Shown here piece by piece: positions 24,860-33,741 of a DNA stretch of 64,000 nt. The stretch is from assembly GCF_042662685.1 (NCBI RefSeq), contig NZ_JBHSYO010000007.1:310001-374000 (forward strand), written 5' to 3'. Source of the DNA: Pseudobowmanella zhangzhouensis (GTDB lineage: Bacteria > Pseudomonadota > Gammaproteobacteria > Enterobacterales > Alteromonadaceae). The position numbers were made by a program, and so were the translations under genes. A model generated the notes under the pieces. That model saw only the letters and a program-made list of their open reading frames with translations. It did no database searches and was not told the origin of the DNA. How positions within the stretch are numbered: position 1 is the stretch's first letter; the number at the start of each line of letters is the position of its first letter.

Positions 24860-25540
24860 ATGATGGGCGTGAGATATTTTTTACTGATCGTCATACTTGT
24901 GTTGTTAGGTGGTTGTGGTGGCGACGGTGGTTCTATCTCTATTGCCAGTGTTGATCGCAATGGTTACACCACGGTTAACAATAACCAGTTAAGTGTGCAA
25001 TTAACTAATTTGACGGTTGGTACCCTAAGCGCAGATGAGACAGCTGGCGTCCTGCTAATGCGCGAAGAAGAAAAACTTGCCCGTGATGTATATCGCAGTC
25101 TGGCAAACCTTTTCAGTCAGCCGATCTTTGATAACATCGCCGACATTGAAGAAACTCATATGCAGGCAATGCTACTGCTTGTGCAGCGCTACAACCTGAC
25201 CGATCCGGTTGGCAGTCAGGGCATCGGAAGTTTTACTGACCCTCAGCTTCAACAGCTGTATGTGCAATTGGTTGACGAAGGCAGCTCGGATTTAGTTGCC
25301 GGGCTGAGTATCGGGGCGCGTATCGAGGAGTTGGATATTGCCGATATTAGTCGTTTGGAGACGCAGTTAGAGGACAATGCAGATATCGCGCTGGTTTATG
25401 ACAATCTTAAGCGCGGATCGCGTAATCATCTGCGCGCTTTTTACCAGCAAATAGTCAGTAATGGCGGTAGCTATACGCCAGTGTACCTGAGTGCTGATGA
25501 GTTCAACGCTATCATCAATAGCGATATTGAGCGCGGTTAA
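24860..25540 (+). CDS. DUF2202 ferritin-like lipoprotein
   Basis: 226 residues; AAGGAG lies just before a pair of ATG codons at 24860 and 24863. Lipobox LGGC near residue 19. The mature part is a DUF2202 four-helix ferritin-like domain: MREEEKLARDVY in the first helix, IEETHM in the second and SRNHLRAF in the last, which supply Glu/His residues placed like di-metal ligands. Whether metal is bound is not established for the family. Convergent with dapE; the two stop codons sit in one hairpin. Confidence 0.8.
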   Translation: MMGVRYFLLIVILVLLGGCGGDGGSISIASVDRNGYTTVNNNQLSVQLTNLTVGTLSADETAGVLLMREEEKLARDVYRSLANLFSQPIFDNIADIEETHMQAMLLLVQRYNLTDPVGSQGIGSFTDPQLQQLYVQLVDEGSSDLVAGLSIGARIEELDIADISRLETQLEDNADIALVYDNLKRGSRNHLRAFYQQIVSNGGSYTPVYLSADEFNAIINSDIERG

Positions 25541-25548
25541 CGCGCTCA
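25528..25548. terminator. Shared hairpin between convergent DUF2202 gene and dapE
   Basis: TGAGCGCG (25528-25535) pairs with CGCGCTCA (25541-25548) around a 5-nt loop GTTAA. The loop carries the TAA of the plus-strand gene and the stem's last three bases are the dapE stop. There is no T-run on either side, so termination would be weak or Rho-assisted. Confidence 0.45.
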
Positions 25549-26718
25549 GCTCAGCAGATTAGCAAGCAACTCCGTGTAGATATCTTCCAGCGTCACGATG
25601 TCGGTTAGCGCCACGTGCTCATTGATTTGGTGGATACTATGATTCGGTACACCTAACTCGACCACCTCTGTGTGTGGACCGGCGAAGAAACGCCCGTCTG
25701 AGGTGCCGCCAGCGGTGGACATCATAGGGTAACACCCCGTGGTTTTCACAATCGCCTGCTCGGCAGCATGTATTAATCCGCCCGCATGGCTGTTGGCAGT
25801 GAAATAGGGTTCACAGGCGCGCTCCCAGTGCAGTTCATAATCATCGGTTTGGGCGCTGATGGCGTTCTCAATTAACTGTTGTAAACCGGCTAATTCGAAG
25901 TGATGGGAATAGCGTACGTTGAAACACAGTTCGCAGCGTGCCGGTACAATATTGTCGGTAAAGTCACCGGAATTGCAGTAGGTGATTTGTAATGTGGTGC
26001 CGGGAAAATCCGCACTGCCCTGATCCCAGGGAAGTTGCTGCAGAGCCGTGATGACATTAGCGGCCTGATGCAGTGCATTGCGGGTTTGCTGCGGATAGGC
26101 TACGTGGCCGGCTTTACCGCGCAGAATCAACTTGGCGGATACCGCGCCACGTCGTCCGACTTTAATGGTATCGCCACTGCGTAAATGCGCGGTGGGCTCG
26201 CCAATAATCACTTTGTCCAGCGCAATCCGTTTGTCGTCCAGCCATTGGCGGATGGCTTTGCTGCCATGCTCTGCCTCACCCTCTTCATCACTCGTGATTA
26301 GCCACATAAAACGCTGACGGATAGGCCGCTGCAGGCCAATATGCTGGTGCCAGGCACCCAACATGGCGGCGATACCGGTTTTCATATCGGCGGCACCACG
26401 GCCATAAAGTTTGTTGTCTTCAATGTGAGCTGCAAACGGGTCAAAACGCCATTTTTCACGCGGTCCGGTTGGCACAACATCGGTATGTCCGGCAAAAGCG
26501 ATGGTTTGTGGCCCGTTGCCAATGGTTGCCAGCAGATTGCGCACCCCCTGTTGCTCAAAGGCGTGACAGGTAAAACCCAGCGCACTCAGTTGGGCAGCCA
26601 GCCACTCCTGACATCCGCCATCATCCGGGGTAATAGACACTCGCTGCATTAATGTCTGGCTGAAGCTGATGCTCTGATGAGCGTGTGATTCTGACTGATT
26701 TAACCGTTGATTTTGCAT
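25546..26718 (-). CDS. dapE: Succinyl-diaminopimelate desuccinylase
   Basis: 390 residues. An ATG two codons further upstream (26724) touches AGGAG directly, so the ATG at 26718, six bases from it, is preferred. M20 di-zinc peptidase motifs: GHTDVVPTG (metal H and D), RGAADMKTG (bridging D) and the catalytic base in SDEEGEAEHG. It hydrolyses N-succinyl-LL-diaminopimelate to LL-diaminopimelate for lysine and peptidoglycan. The N-terminus is about 12 residues longer than in E. coli. No other lysine genes are nearby. The divergent PAP2 gene shares its upstream region, so the Pho box there could also affect dapE. Confidence 0.92.
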   Translation of the reverse strand: MQNQRLNQSESHAHQSISFSQTLMQRVSITPDDGGCQEWLAAQLSALGFTCHAFEQQGVRNLLATIGNGPQTIAFAGHTDVVPTGPREKWRFDPFAAHIEDNKLYGRGAADMKTGIAAMLGAWHQHIGLQRPIRQRFMWLITSDEEGEAEHGSKAIRQWLDDKRIALDKVIIGEPTAHLRSGDTIKVGRRGAVSAKLILRGKAGHVAYPQQTRNALHQAANVITALQQLPWDQGSADFPGTTLQITYCNSGDFTDNIVPARCELCFNVRYSHHFELAGLQQLIENAISAQTDDYELHWERACEPYFTANSHAGGLIHAAEQAIVKTTGCYPMMSTAGGTSDGRFFAGPHTEVVELGVPNHSIHQINEHVALTDIVTLEDIYTELLANLLS

Positions 26719-26806
26719 GGTCATCTCCTACACAGGATGACGCCATTACATCTGCGCTGGATGACAGACACGTGTCAGTTTGGCAACAATCCTGTGACAT
26801 GTGCTG

Positions 26807-26867
26807 ATGTCATAAAGTCTTCGTGAAATTGTCACGGGAAAGTCACACGGGCTGCGCAAACTTTAAT
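26807..26867 (+). promoter_or_regulatory. Pho box before the PAP2-glycosyltransferase operon
   Basis: Half-sites in 11-bp phase: ATGTCAT (26807, six of seven match CTGTCAT), TCTTCGT (26818), TTGTCAC (26829), AAGTCAC (26840). Ten nt after the last is CAAACT, a poor -10; TTTAAT (26862-26867) is better but 15 nt away. The box is convincing; the exact -10 is not. Confidence 0.58.
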
Positions 26868-26890
26868 CAATGCGAAGAGAGGGACGTGTG

Positions 26891-27403
26891 ATGCGGCTGA
26901 TTACTGATAAAGACATGCAATTGTTTCGTTGGTTGTTCGCTAAAACTGCCAGTTACGAGGGAAAGGCGATTAAATGGATTTCGCGCACCGGTGATGGTCA
27001 TCTTTATCTGCTGCTGGGGATTTTATTGTGGGCCTTTGAGCCAGAGCACGGTGCGTTATTTATGTATACGGCGCTGTTGGCCTACGCACTGGAATTACCG
27101 GTTTATGTGATTCTTAAAAAGGCATTTAAGCGTCCACGCCCTTGCGACCTATTGTTTAACTTCCGTGCCCACATCAAGCCTTCGGACAAATTCAGCTTGC
27201 CATCCGGGCACACCGCGGCGGCCTTTTTGATGGCGTCATTACTTAGCTGGTTTTATCCCCTGGTGACGATTCCGGTATTCCTTTGGGCAACCTGTGTGGG
27301 ACTGTCACGCATCCTGCTTGGCGTCCATTATCCCACGGATATTCTTGCCGGTGCCTGTCTCGGGCTGACCATCTCTGTGACCAGTATCGCCATTTTGCAC
27401 TGA
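26891..27403 (+). CDS. PAP2-family lipid phosphatase
   Basis: 170 residues from the ATG at 26891, which has GAGAGGGA upstream; an ATG seven codons earlier has none. It has five or six membrane helices and the three phosphatase motifs: KKAFKRPRP (KX6RP), PSGH with the catalytic His, and SRILLGVHYPTD (SRxxxxxHxxxD). The active site faces the periplasm in this family. Substrates could be phosphatidic acid, phosphatidylglycerol phosphate or undecaprenyl diphosphate. With a Pho box and a glycosyltransferase downstream, production of diacylglycerol for glycolipid synthesis and phosphate salvage is the attractive reading (inference). Confidence 0.85.
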   Translation: MRLITDKDMQLFRWLFAKTASYEGKAIKWISRTGDGHLYLLLGILLWAFEPEHGALFMYTALLAYALELPVYVILKKAFKRPRPCDLLFNFRAHIKPSDKFSLPSGHTAAAFLMASLLSWFYPLVTIPVFLWATCVGLSRILLGVHYPTDILAGACLGLTISVTSIAILH

Positions 27404-27411
27404 GGTGTGTT

Positions 27412-28479
27412 GTGAAAATGAATATTCTTTACGGTGTGCAGGGTACCGGTAATGGCCATATTACCCGCGCCAGAGTGCTGGCCGAGGCATTATCCCGACG
27501 CAGTGATATTCAGGTCGATTATCTATTTAGCGGCCGTGAGCCGCAGCAATACTTCGATATGCAGATTTTTGACGAATATCAGACTAAACAGGGTATGACT
27601 TTTGTAACCCACAAAGGTCGGGTGGATCGCTGGCAAACAGCCAGACAACTGAAATTGCGTCAATTAATCGATGACGTGCAGCAATTACCCATGGGCGACT
27701 ATGATCTGGTGATCAACGATTTTGAGCCAATCAGTGCCTGGGCCGCGCAGTTACGTCATGTGCCGTCGATTTCTATCAGCCATCAGGCTTGTTTTTTGTC
27801 ACCTGTGCCTAACATAGGCAAAGGCATGCTGGATAATTTGCTGTTGCGCTATTTTGCCCCAACCACTTATAATCTGGGGGTGCATTGGTATCATTTCGGC
27901 CAATCAATTTTACCGCCATTTGTCACAGACGTTTCCCAGCCGGTGGCACCCAGTGGGCGTATTCTGGTGTATTTACCCTTTGAGGAACTGAACGAAATCG
28001 GTGCATTGCTGAGGCAGTTTCCTGAGCAAGGCTTCGACGTGTTCCACCCTCATCTCACCAGTGACACTCAACAGGACAATATTCACTGGTATGTGCCGTG
28101 TAAAAACGCGTTTAAGCACTGTTTACAGGCAAGTGACGGGGTGATTGGCAACGCGGGCTTTGAACTGTCCAGTGAATGTCTGCATCTGGGTAAAAAATTA
28201 CTGTTGAAGCCGCTACATGGCCAATTTGAGCAATTGTCCAATGTTGTGACGCTGGAAAAAATGGGGCGCTGCCAGACTATGCAGCGTCTGGATGCCAGTG
28301 CCGTACGCCGCTGGCTGACCTTCGATAGCGTTGAGCCGGTGCGATTTCCGGCTAAAGCAGATTTATTAGTTGAATGGATCCTGGATGAAAACTGGCAGGA
28401 TAGCCGTGAATTGTGTGATGCACTGTGGCAGCAGGTGTCGTTTCCTCCTGACGTAAAACAAAAACTGGCCGGAATTTGA
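27412..28479 (+). CDS. GT-B glycosyltransferase, MJ1255/VC2487-like
   Basis: 355 residues from the GTG at 27412, six bases after GAGG that overlaps the PAP2 stop; an ATG two codons later is the alternative. The N-terminal Rossmann fold begins YGVQGTGNGHITRA, the G-x-G-H-x-T-R pattern of MurG/UGT-like enzymes. The C-terminal half has GNAGFELSSE and GKKLLLKPLHGQFEQ, the nucleotide-sugar binding region. It is translationally close to the PAP2 gene and under the same Pho box. The acceptor is unknown; diacylglycerol, giving a phosphorus-free glycolipid, would fit plcP and PAP2 nearby (inference). Confidence 0.8.
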   Translation: MKMNILYGVQGTGNGHITRARVLAEALSRRSDIQVDYLFSGREPQQYFDMQIFDEYQTKQGMTFVTHKGRVDRWQTARQLKLRQLIDDVQQLPMGDYDLVINDFEPISAWAAQLRHVPSISISHQACFLSPVPNIGKGMLDNLLLRYFAPTTYNLGVHWYHFGQSILPPFVTDVSQPVAPSGRILVYLPFEELNEIGALLRQFPEQGFDVFHPHLTSDTQQDNIHWYVPCKNAFKHCLQASDGVIGNAGFELSSECLHLGKKLLLKPLHGQFEQLSNVVTLEKMGRCQTMQRLDASAVRRWLTFDSVEPVRFPAKADLLVEWILDENWQDSRELCDALWQQVSFPPDVKQKLAGI

Positions 28480-28564
28480 ACATAGCCCAATTCTGCATAT
28501 ACTTTCGGGGCAGGACGCTTAGCAGTTACATGGAAAGTCACATCAGTTTCGGGGTCTTTCTTTC

Positions 28565-29782
28565 ATGTATGCATATGTTGCGCGCCAGGCTATCTTCGAT
28601 CGCGCTAAAGAGGTTATTGGTTACGAGTTGCTGTTTCGCGATGGCCAGCAAAACTGTTATCCCAATATTGAACCAGACGAAGCCACCTCCAAGCTGATAA
28701 ATCAGCATCATTTAAGTACCGAATTGACCGATATCACCGACGGTAAAAAGGCATTTCTGAATTTCTATCGCGATACCTTGCTTTATCGTTTCCCCACATC
28801 GTTAGATCCGCTCACCACCGTGATTGAGGTGATCGAAACCACTGAGGTTGATGCCGAACTGATCCGCGCATGCAAACATCTGCACGACCTTGGCTACAAG
28901 CTGGCGCTGGATGATTACGATTTTGACACCCGTTGGGATCCCCTGTTTCCTTATGTTGCGATGGTCAAGATTGAGGCAGATGAACGCTCTTTGCAGCAGC
29001 TTCCCGGTTTGCTTGAGCGTATCCGTCATCGCCCGGTTAAGGTCGTGGTTGAGCGGATTGAAACAAATGTGCAGTTTGAGCAGTTTCTGGCCTTGGGAGT
29101 GGATTATTTTCAGGGCTATTTTTTCACCCGTCCGGAAGTCATGCAGCGCAAAGATCTACCGGTGATGAAGCTTAATTTGTTACGCATGATTGAAATCAGT
29201 GCGCGCCATGATTTTGCTATGAGTGATATGAATAGCGTATTGGAGCGGGACGCTTCGCTGGCGTTTAAGTTATTACGCTATATGAATAATCCGGCCAATT
29301 ATCAGCGCCAGAAGATATCGTCCTTGCTGCATGCCCTGAATTACATGGGGCAGATCGAGGTGAAAAAATTCATCGCGTTGTTGGCCATGGCCAACCTCGG
29401 TGATAGCAAGCCGGATGAATTGTTGACCCTATCGCTGAGCCGGGCGAAATTTTGTCAGGCAGTCGCCGACTACCGGGGCGACGAACAAAATCCTCCCAAA
29501 GGCTTTCTGATCGGCCTGTTATCCACCCTCGATGCCATGCTGGATTTGAGTATGCAGGACATTGTGCGCAGATTGCCGCTGGCAGACGATATCAGTGCGG
29601 CACTGCGTGGCGAGAGCGGGGATTTACGTCGCTATTTAGAATTGGCACAGGCTTATGAGCAGGCGAATTGGACGCAAACGGAACATCTGGCGGAAGCACT
29701 GGCGATACCGGCTGACCTGATGGCAGTGAAATACCAACAGGCGATTCAGTGGGCGGATGAATTGAAAAACACCGCCATTTAA
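28565..29782 (+). CDS. EAL-HDOD protein with degenerate EAL domain
   Basis: 405 residues. The N-terminal EAL-like domain (about 1-200) has E21-L-L in place of EAL and LDDYDFDTR in place of DDFGTG, so several metal-binding positions are altered and phosphodiesterase activity is doubtful. The C-terminal HDOD domain (about 205-395) is intact in outline. This YuxH/CdgJ-like architecture is common in Alteromonadales and Vibrio, where some members affect motility or biofilm. No obvious Shine-Dalgarno is seen before the ATG. Convergent with ftsX, only four bases apart. Confidence 0.82.
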   Translation: MYAYVARQAIFDRAKEVIGYELLFRDGQQNCYPNIEPDEATSKLINQHHLSTELTDITDGKKAFLNFYRDTLLYRFPTSLDPLTTVIEVIETTEVDAELIRACKHLHDLGYKLALDDYDFDTRWDPLFPYVAMVKIEADERSLQQLPGLLERIRHRPVKVVVERIETNVQFEQFLALGVDYFQGYFFTRPEVMQRKDLPVMKLNLLRMIEISARHDFAMSDMNSVLERDASLAFKLLRYMNNPANYQRQKISSLLHALNYMGQIEVKKFIALLAMANLGDSKPDELLTLSLSRAKFCQAVADYRGDEQNPPKGFLIGLLSTLDAMLDLSMQDIVRRLPLADDISAALRGESGDLRRYLELAQAYEQANWTQTEHLAEALAIPADLMAVKYQQAIQWADELKNTAI

Positions 29783-29786
29783 CGCC

Positions 29787-30770
29787 TTACTGCGGTTCGA
29801 TGTCTTTTACATGGCGATAAACGCTGAGCATCGAGCCGACCAAACCCAAGCCGATGGATAGGCCCAGCATGGTAAGCAGTTCATTACCCTGCAGACCCGT
29901 CAGGTTGAAGTCATGGGCATACAACTCGGTCAGGCTGGCGATGCTCGACTCGGCCCACCATAGCAGCAACATCACCGCAAACCACGCCGATAGCCCGCCT
30001 AGCAAGCCGTACCAGAAACCGGTATACAAAAACGGGCGCTGAATAAAGGCATCGGTGGCACCCACCAGCTTCATAATCTGAATTTCGCTGCGTTTATTCA
30101 AAATATTCAGGCGAATGGTATTACCGATGATCACCACCACCGCCATAAACAATAGCAGGGCGATCATCAGTACTAAATCGTGCGCCATCTCGACTGCAGC
30201 ATGCAGGCGATTGAGCCAATCGATATCCAGTTTGCCAAACTCCACTTCGCGCTCATTGCGCAATTTATCCAGCAACAAGGCCGCTGCGGTTGGCCCGGTG
30301 TGGCGTGCGGTTGGCATAACCAGCAGTACATCGGGTAGTGGATTTTTGTTGAGATACTTGAGTGCATCGCCCATGCCGGAGCGCTGCTGAAAATCTTTCA
30401 GGCCCTGTTCGGCGGTGATATGCACCACCTGTTCGACCTCCGGCCAGGCATTAATGCGACGAATTAACTGTTGAATATCACCAGCGGGTAGATCCTGGCG
30501 TAAAAATAACGAGATCTCAGCGGCCTGTTCCCAACCGGAACTGATTTGTTCGGTATTTTTGACCAGCACATACAAGGTCGATGGCAGGGTAATGGCTAAG
30601 CCCAAAACCGCAATGGTGAGCATAGAGTCTGCCGGCGCGCGCCACAGTTCACCGAGGCTGGCTAATGCCTGACGCACATGGTCGACGAAAAACATCAGTA
30701 CTTTTTGCAATGAAGATATTTTTTGCTGGCTAGCGCCCTGACTACTGCGGCCGGTAAACAGAATGCTCAT
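29787..30770 (-). CDS. ftsX: Cell division protein FtsX
   Basis: 327 residues. A cytoplasmic N-terminus is followed by TM1 (about 50-72), a periplasmic loop of about 100 residues that would contact the amidase activator EnvC, and three further helices (about 200-225, 250-275, 298-318). It is the permease-like subunit of the FtsEX complex that activates septal peptidoglycan hydrolysis. Its ATG overlaps the ftsE stop by four bases. Confidence 0.94.
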   Translation of the reverse strand: MSILFTGRSSQGASQQKISSLQKVLMFFVDHVRQALASLGELWRAPADSMLTIAVLGLAITLPSTLYVLVKNTEQISSGWEQAAEISLFLRQDLPAGDIQQLIRRINAWPEVEQVVHITAEQGLKDFQQRSGMGDALKYLNKNPLPDVLLVMPTARHTGPTAAALLLDKLRNEREVEFGKLDIDWLNRLHAAVEMAHDLVLMIALLLFMAVVVIIGNTIRLNILNKRSEIQIMKLVGATDAFIQRPFLYTGFWYGLLGGLSAWFAVMLLLWWAESSIASLTELYAHDFNLTGLQGNELLTMLGLSIGLGLVGSMLSVYRHVKDIEPQ

Positions 30771-31456
30771 TCTGAGTCCCCCCGCCAGTCTTCCACCAGA
30801 CCATCGGTAATCATCTGGCCGTTACGCAATGTCAGTGTGCGGTAGCGCATGCGGGCAATCAGGCCCAGATCGTGGGTTGCAATCAACACAGACACACCGG
30901 CTTGATTGAGTTTCTCAAACAGATTGATGATTTCCATCGACAGCTTAGGATCCAGGTTGCCGGTAGGCTCGTCGGCAAGCAGAATCGGTGGCTTATTAAC
31001 GATGGCGCGGGCAATACCTACCCGTTGCTGCTCACCACCGGACAGGGTAATCGGTAACGAATTAATTTTGTCAGCCAGCCCAACCAAATCCAGTGCCGCA
31101 TGCACCTTGCGGGTAATGTCGCGGCGGCTGTAGCCTTCGATGACCAACGGCAAGGCCACATTGTCAAAGGCTGTCTTGTCCATCAGTAGCTGATGGCTTT
31201 GGAAGATCATGCCAATATCACGGCGAATATACGGCACCTGACGGTTTTTGATTTTACCCAGGTCATGGCCGTTGATGAGCACCCGTCCTACGGTCGGGCG
31301 TTCCATGATACTGATTAACTTGAGCAGGGTGCTTTTTCCGGCACCGGAATGGCCGGTCAAAAACGCCATTTCGCCGGGTGGAATATGAAAACTGACCTGA
31401 CGCAACGCTTGTTGTCCGCCCGGATAGGTTTTGCTTACCTGCTCAAATTTAATCAT
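30767..31456 (-). CDS. ftsE: Cell division ATP-binding protein FtsE
   Basis: 229 residues, a typical short ABC ATPase: Walker A GHSGAGKST (35-43), signature LSGGEQQR, Walker B ILLADEPTGNLD and H-loop ATHD. It pairs with FtsX at the divisome. It follows ftsY with a three-base gap, the conserved ftsY-ftsE-ftsX order. Confidence 0.95.
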   Translation of the reverse strand: MIKFEQVSKTYPGGQQALRQVSFHIPPGEMAFLTGHSGAGKSTLLKLISIMERPTVGRVLINGHDLGKIKNRQVPYIRRDIGMIFQSHQLLMDKTAFDNVALPLVIEGYSRRDITRKVHAALDLVGLADKINSLPITLSGGEQQRVGIARAIVNKPPILLADEPTGNLDPKLSMEIINLFEKLNQAGVSVLIATHDLGLIARMRYRTLTLRNGQMITDGLVEDWRGDSE

Positions 31457-31459
31457 GCC

Positions 31460-32593
31460 TTAGCCTTGTTGCTGTTCAAACAGGGCATCGACGAATTCTT
31501 TGCTGTCAAACGGGCGTAAATCGTCAATCCCTTCACCAACGCCTATGTATCTGATTGGTATGCCAAATTTATCAGCTATGGCGAAAATTACACCCCCTTT
31601 TGCAGTACCATCCAATTTGGTCAGGGTAATGCCGGTTAATCCCACCGCTTCACTGAATAATTTACACTGGCTCAGGGCGTTTTGTCCGGTACCGGCATCC
31701 AGTGCCAGCATGACCTCATGGGGGGCATCCGGATTAAGTTTTTTCATTACCCGGACGACTTTCTTCAATTCTTCCATCAGGTGGTCTTTGTTCTGCAAGC
31801 GTCCGGCGGTATCGGCAATCAGCACATCCACATCACGAGCCTGCGCCGCTTGCAGTGCGTCGAACAACACCGAAGCACTGTCTGCACCGGTATGCTGGGC
31901 AATCACCGGAATATTGTTGCGCTCGCCCCATACCTGCAATTGTTCAACGGCAGCCGCACGGAACGTATCGCCGGCAGCCAGCATGACTTTCTTGCCTTGT
32001 TGTTGGAACTGCTTGGCCATTTTGCCGATAGTGGTGGTTTTGCCCACGCCGTTGACGCCTACCATCAGGATCACAAACGGCCCGTTGCCTGCGCTGGCCA
32101 CGTCCAGTGGCTGACTGACCGGTTGCAGCAACTGTTCCATTTGCTCCTTCAGCACGCCATATAACGCTTCACCATCCTGTAATTGCTTGCGATTGGCGCG
32201 TTCGGTCAACTCGGTGATGATTTTCTGGGTGGTATCCATGCCCAAATCAGCAACCAATAACTGGGTTTCCAGTTCCTCGAACAATTCGTCATCAATTTTT
32301 TTGCCGCTGAACAGGTTTAAAAAGCCAGAACCAATATTCTCACTAGTCTTGGATAAACCGGCTTTCAGGCGTTCAAAAAGAGAAGGCTTTTTCTCTTTTA
32401 ATGCCGGCGGTGTTTCAGTCTGGCTAACTGGCGCAGTGGCGCTCGGTGCCGGCACTGAGGTGGTGTCAGTGGGTTCGGCCTGCGGCACTGCTGCAGTGCT
32501 TTGTTGCTCGGCATTTTCGGCGGCCGAAGTAGGCGCATCCTGCTCGGGGGCCTGATCTTTATTTTTGCCAAACCAGGAAAAGAATTTCGACAT
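31460..32593 (-). CDS. ftsY: Signal recognition particle receptor FtsY
   Basis: 377 residues. An acidic Gln/Ala/Pro/Thr-rich N-terminal A region (about 12-68) precedes the four-helix N domain and the SRP GTPase G domain: G1 GVNGVGKTTT, G3 DTAGR and G4 TKLDGTAKGG. It docks SRP-ribosome complexes at the inner membrane. Head of the ftsYEX operon and divergent from rsmD, as in many Gammaproteobacteria. Confidence 0.95.
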   Translation of the reverse strand: MSKFFSWFGKNKDQAPEQDAPTSAAENAEQQSTAAVPQAEPTDTTSVPAPSATAPVSQTETPPALKEKKPSLFERLKAGLSKTSENIGSGFLNLFSGKKIDDELFEELETQLLVADLGMDTTQKIITELTERANRKQLQDGEALYGVLKEQMEQLLQPVSQPLDVASAGNGPFVILMVGVNGVGKTTTIGKMAKQFQQQGKKVMLAAGDTFRAAAVEQLQVWGERNNIPVIAQHTGADSASVLFDALQAAQARDVDVLIADTAGRLQNKDHLMEELKKVVRVMKKLNPDAPHEVMLALDAGTGQNALSQCKLFSEAVGLTGITLTKLDGTAKGGVIFAIADKFGIPIRYIGVGEGIDDLRPFDSKEFVDALFEQQQG

Positions 32594-32705
32594 GGGAGAC
32601 CTTTATTCTATGGCCATGTGTCTGGGCTGTTTCAACACGGCGCAAAACGTTACACTACGGGGAATTAAGTTGGTCTTAATTTATCCGGGTAATCATAACA
32701 TTTCC

Positions 32706-33302
32706 ATGAAGCGACAGGTCAAACAAAAATCCCCCGCGACGGGTGCCATTCGTATTATTGCCGGCCAATGGCGAGGCCGAAAGCTACCCGTTCTGGATGT
32801 AGAAGGCCTGCGGCCGACCACGGATCGCACCAAGGAAACGGTGTTTAACTGGTTAACCCCATATCTGGCCGAGACGAATTGTCTGGATGCCTTCGCAGGA
32901 GCCGGGTCGTTAGGATTTGAGGCGTTATCCCGTTATGCCAGCCATTGCACCTTTGTTGAATTGGATAAGCAGGCCGCCAAACAGATATTGGCCAATCGCG
33001 ATCTGTTGAAACTGTCTGCGCAGGCGGCGGACGTGCGCCAGGGCAGTTTGTTCCAGCAACATCTGCCGGAGGCCAGCTACGATGTCGTGTTTGTCGATCC
33101 GCCGTTTAACCGGGGGTTGGCGCAGCAGGCCATTGATTGGCTCAGTCAGTCAGGTTGTCTTAAACCTGATGCACTGGTTTATGTGGAATGTGAGTTAACG
33201 GCGATGCCACTGAATTTGCCAGGTGGCTGGCAGTTGTTGAAACAAAAGCAAACCCAGCAATTTAGCTATCAACTTTATCAGACAGGAGATCGCGACGCAT
33301 GA
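32706..33302 (+). CDS. rsmD: 16S rRNA (guanine(966)-N(2))-methyltransferase RsmD
   Basis: 198 residues from the ATG at 32706; the frame is open 47 codons further but that part runs into ftsY's start and looks non-coding. Motifs: IRIIAGQWRGRKL with the TDRTKETVFNWL segment, SAM motif DAFAGAGSLGFEALSR, and the catalytic FVDPPF. It methylates G966 of 16S rRNA during 30S assembly. It overlaps dgkA by four bases (ATGA). Confidence 0.94.
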   Translation: MKRQVKQKSPATGAIRIIAGQWRGRKLPVLDVEGLRPTTDRTKETVFNWLTPYLAETNCLDAFAGAGSLGFEALSRYASHCTFVELDKQAAKQILANRDLLKLSAQAADVRQGSLFQQHLPEASYDVVFVDPPFNRGLAQQAIDWLSQSGCLKPDALVYVECELTAMPLNLPGGWQLLKQKQTQQFSYQLYQTGDRDA

Positions 33303-33691
33303 GTCACGGACAGCACGTAAAACCCAATGGCAGTGGTATTGGCCGAATTATCAAAGCGACCAAATGTTCATTCGATGGGTTGGTTAGTGCATGGCGCGAT
33401 GAAGCGGCGTTTCGCCAGGAAATGCTGATGGCGGTGATCGGCACTGCGCTGGCTTGCTGGTTGGCGCAAAGCATAAATCAGTGGTTGCTGTTAGTCATTC
33501 CGTTAATGGCGCTGTTGGTGGTGGAAATCTTTAACAGTGCGATTGAAGCGGCCATCGACCGTATCGGTGCGGAAATTCACCCTTTGTCGAAAAAGGCTAA
33601 AGATCTGGGCTCCTCAGCGGTGTTTATTACCTTGCTGATTATTGCCCTGTGCTGGGGCAGTGTGCTGTATCAGAACTATCTGGTGGGCTAA
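33299..33691 (+). CDS. dgkA: Diacylglycerol kinase DgkA
   Basis: 130 residues, a small three-helix membrane kinase with EAAFRQE near the first helix and VVEIFNSAIEAAID, the active-site segment. It rephosphorylates diacylglycerol to phosphatidic acid at the inner membrane. It is translationally coupled to rsmD. It would act against the diacylglycerol-producing enzymes encoded at 22-27 kb. Confidence 0.94.
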   Translation: MSHGQHVKPNGSGIGRIIKATKCSFDGLVSAWRDEAAFRQEMLMAVIGTALACWLAQSINQWLLLVIPLMALLVVEIFNSAIEAAIDRIGAEIHPLSKKAKDLGSSAVFITLLIIALCWGSVLYQNYLVG

Positions 33692-33703
33692 GGGAAATAA
33701 GAA

Positions 33704-33734
33704 AAACAGGTCTGCCGGGATGGCAAACCTGTTT
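33704..33734. terminator. Bidirectional terminator between dgkA and tpx
   Basis: Stem AAACAGGT (33704-33711) / ACCTGTTT (33727-33734) continued, after one mismatch, by TGCC (33713-33716) / GGCA (33722-33725) around a 5-nt loop. A- and T-rich ends on both sides suit termination from both convergent genes. Confidence 0.75.
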
Positions 33735-33741
33735 GTCAGGC

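Noticed and set aside
26769..26781. Palindrome around GACACGTGTC upstream of dapE
   Set aside because: It is a perfect 10-bp palindrome (E-box-like), but no bacterial regulator with that site could be named and it does not extend. The Pho half-sites beside it explain more.
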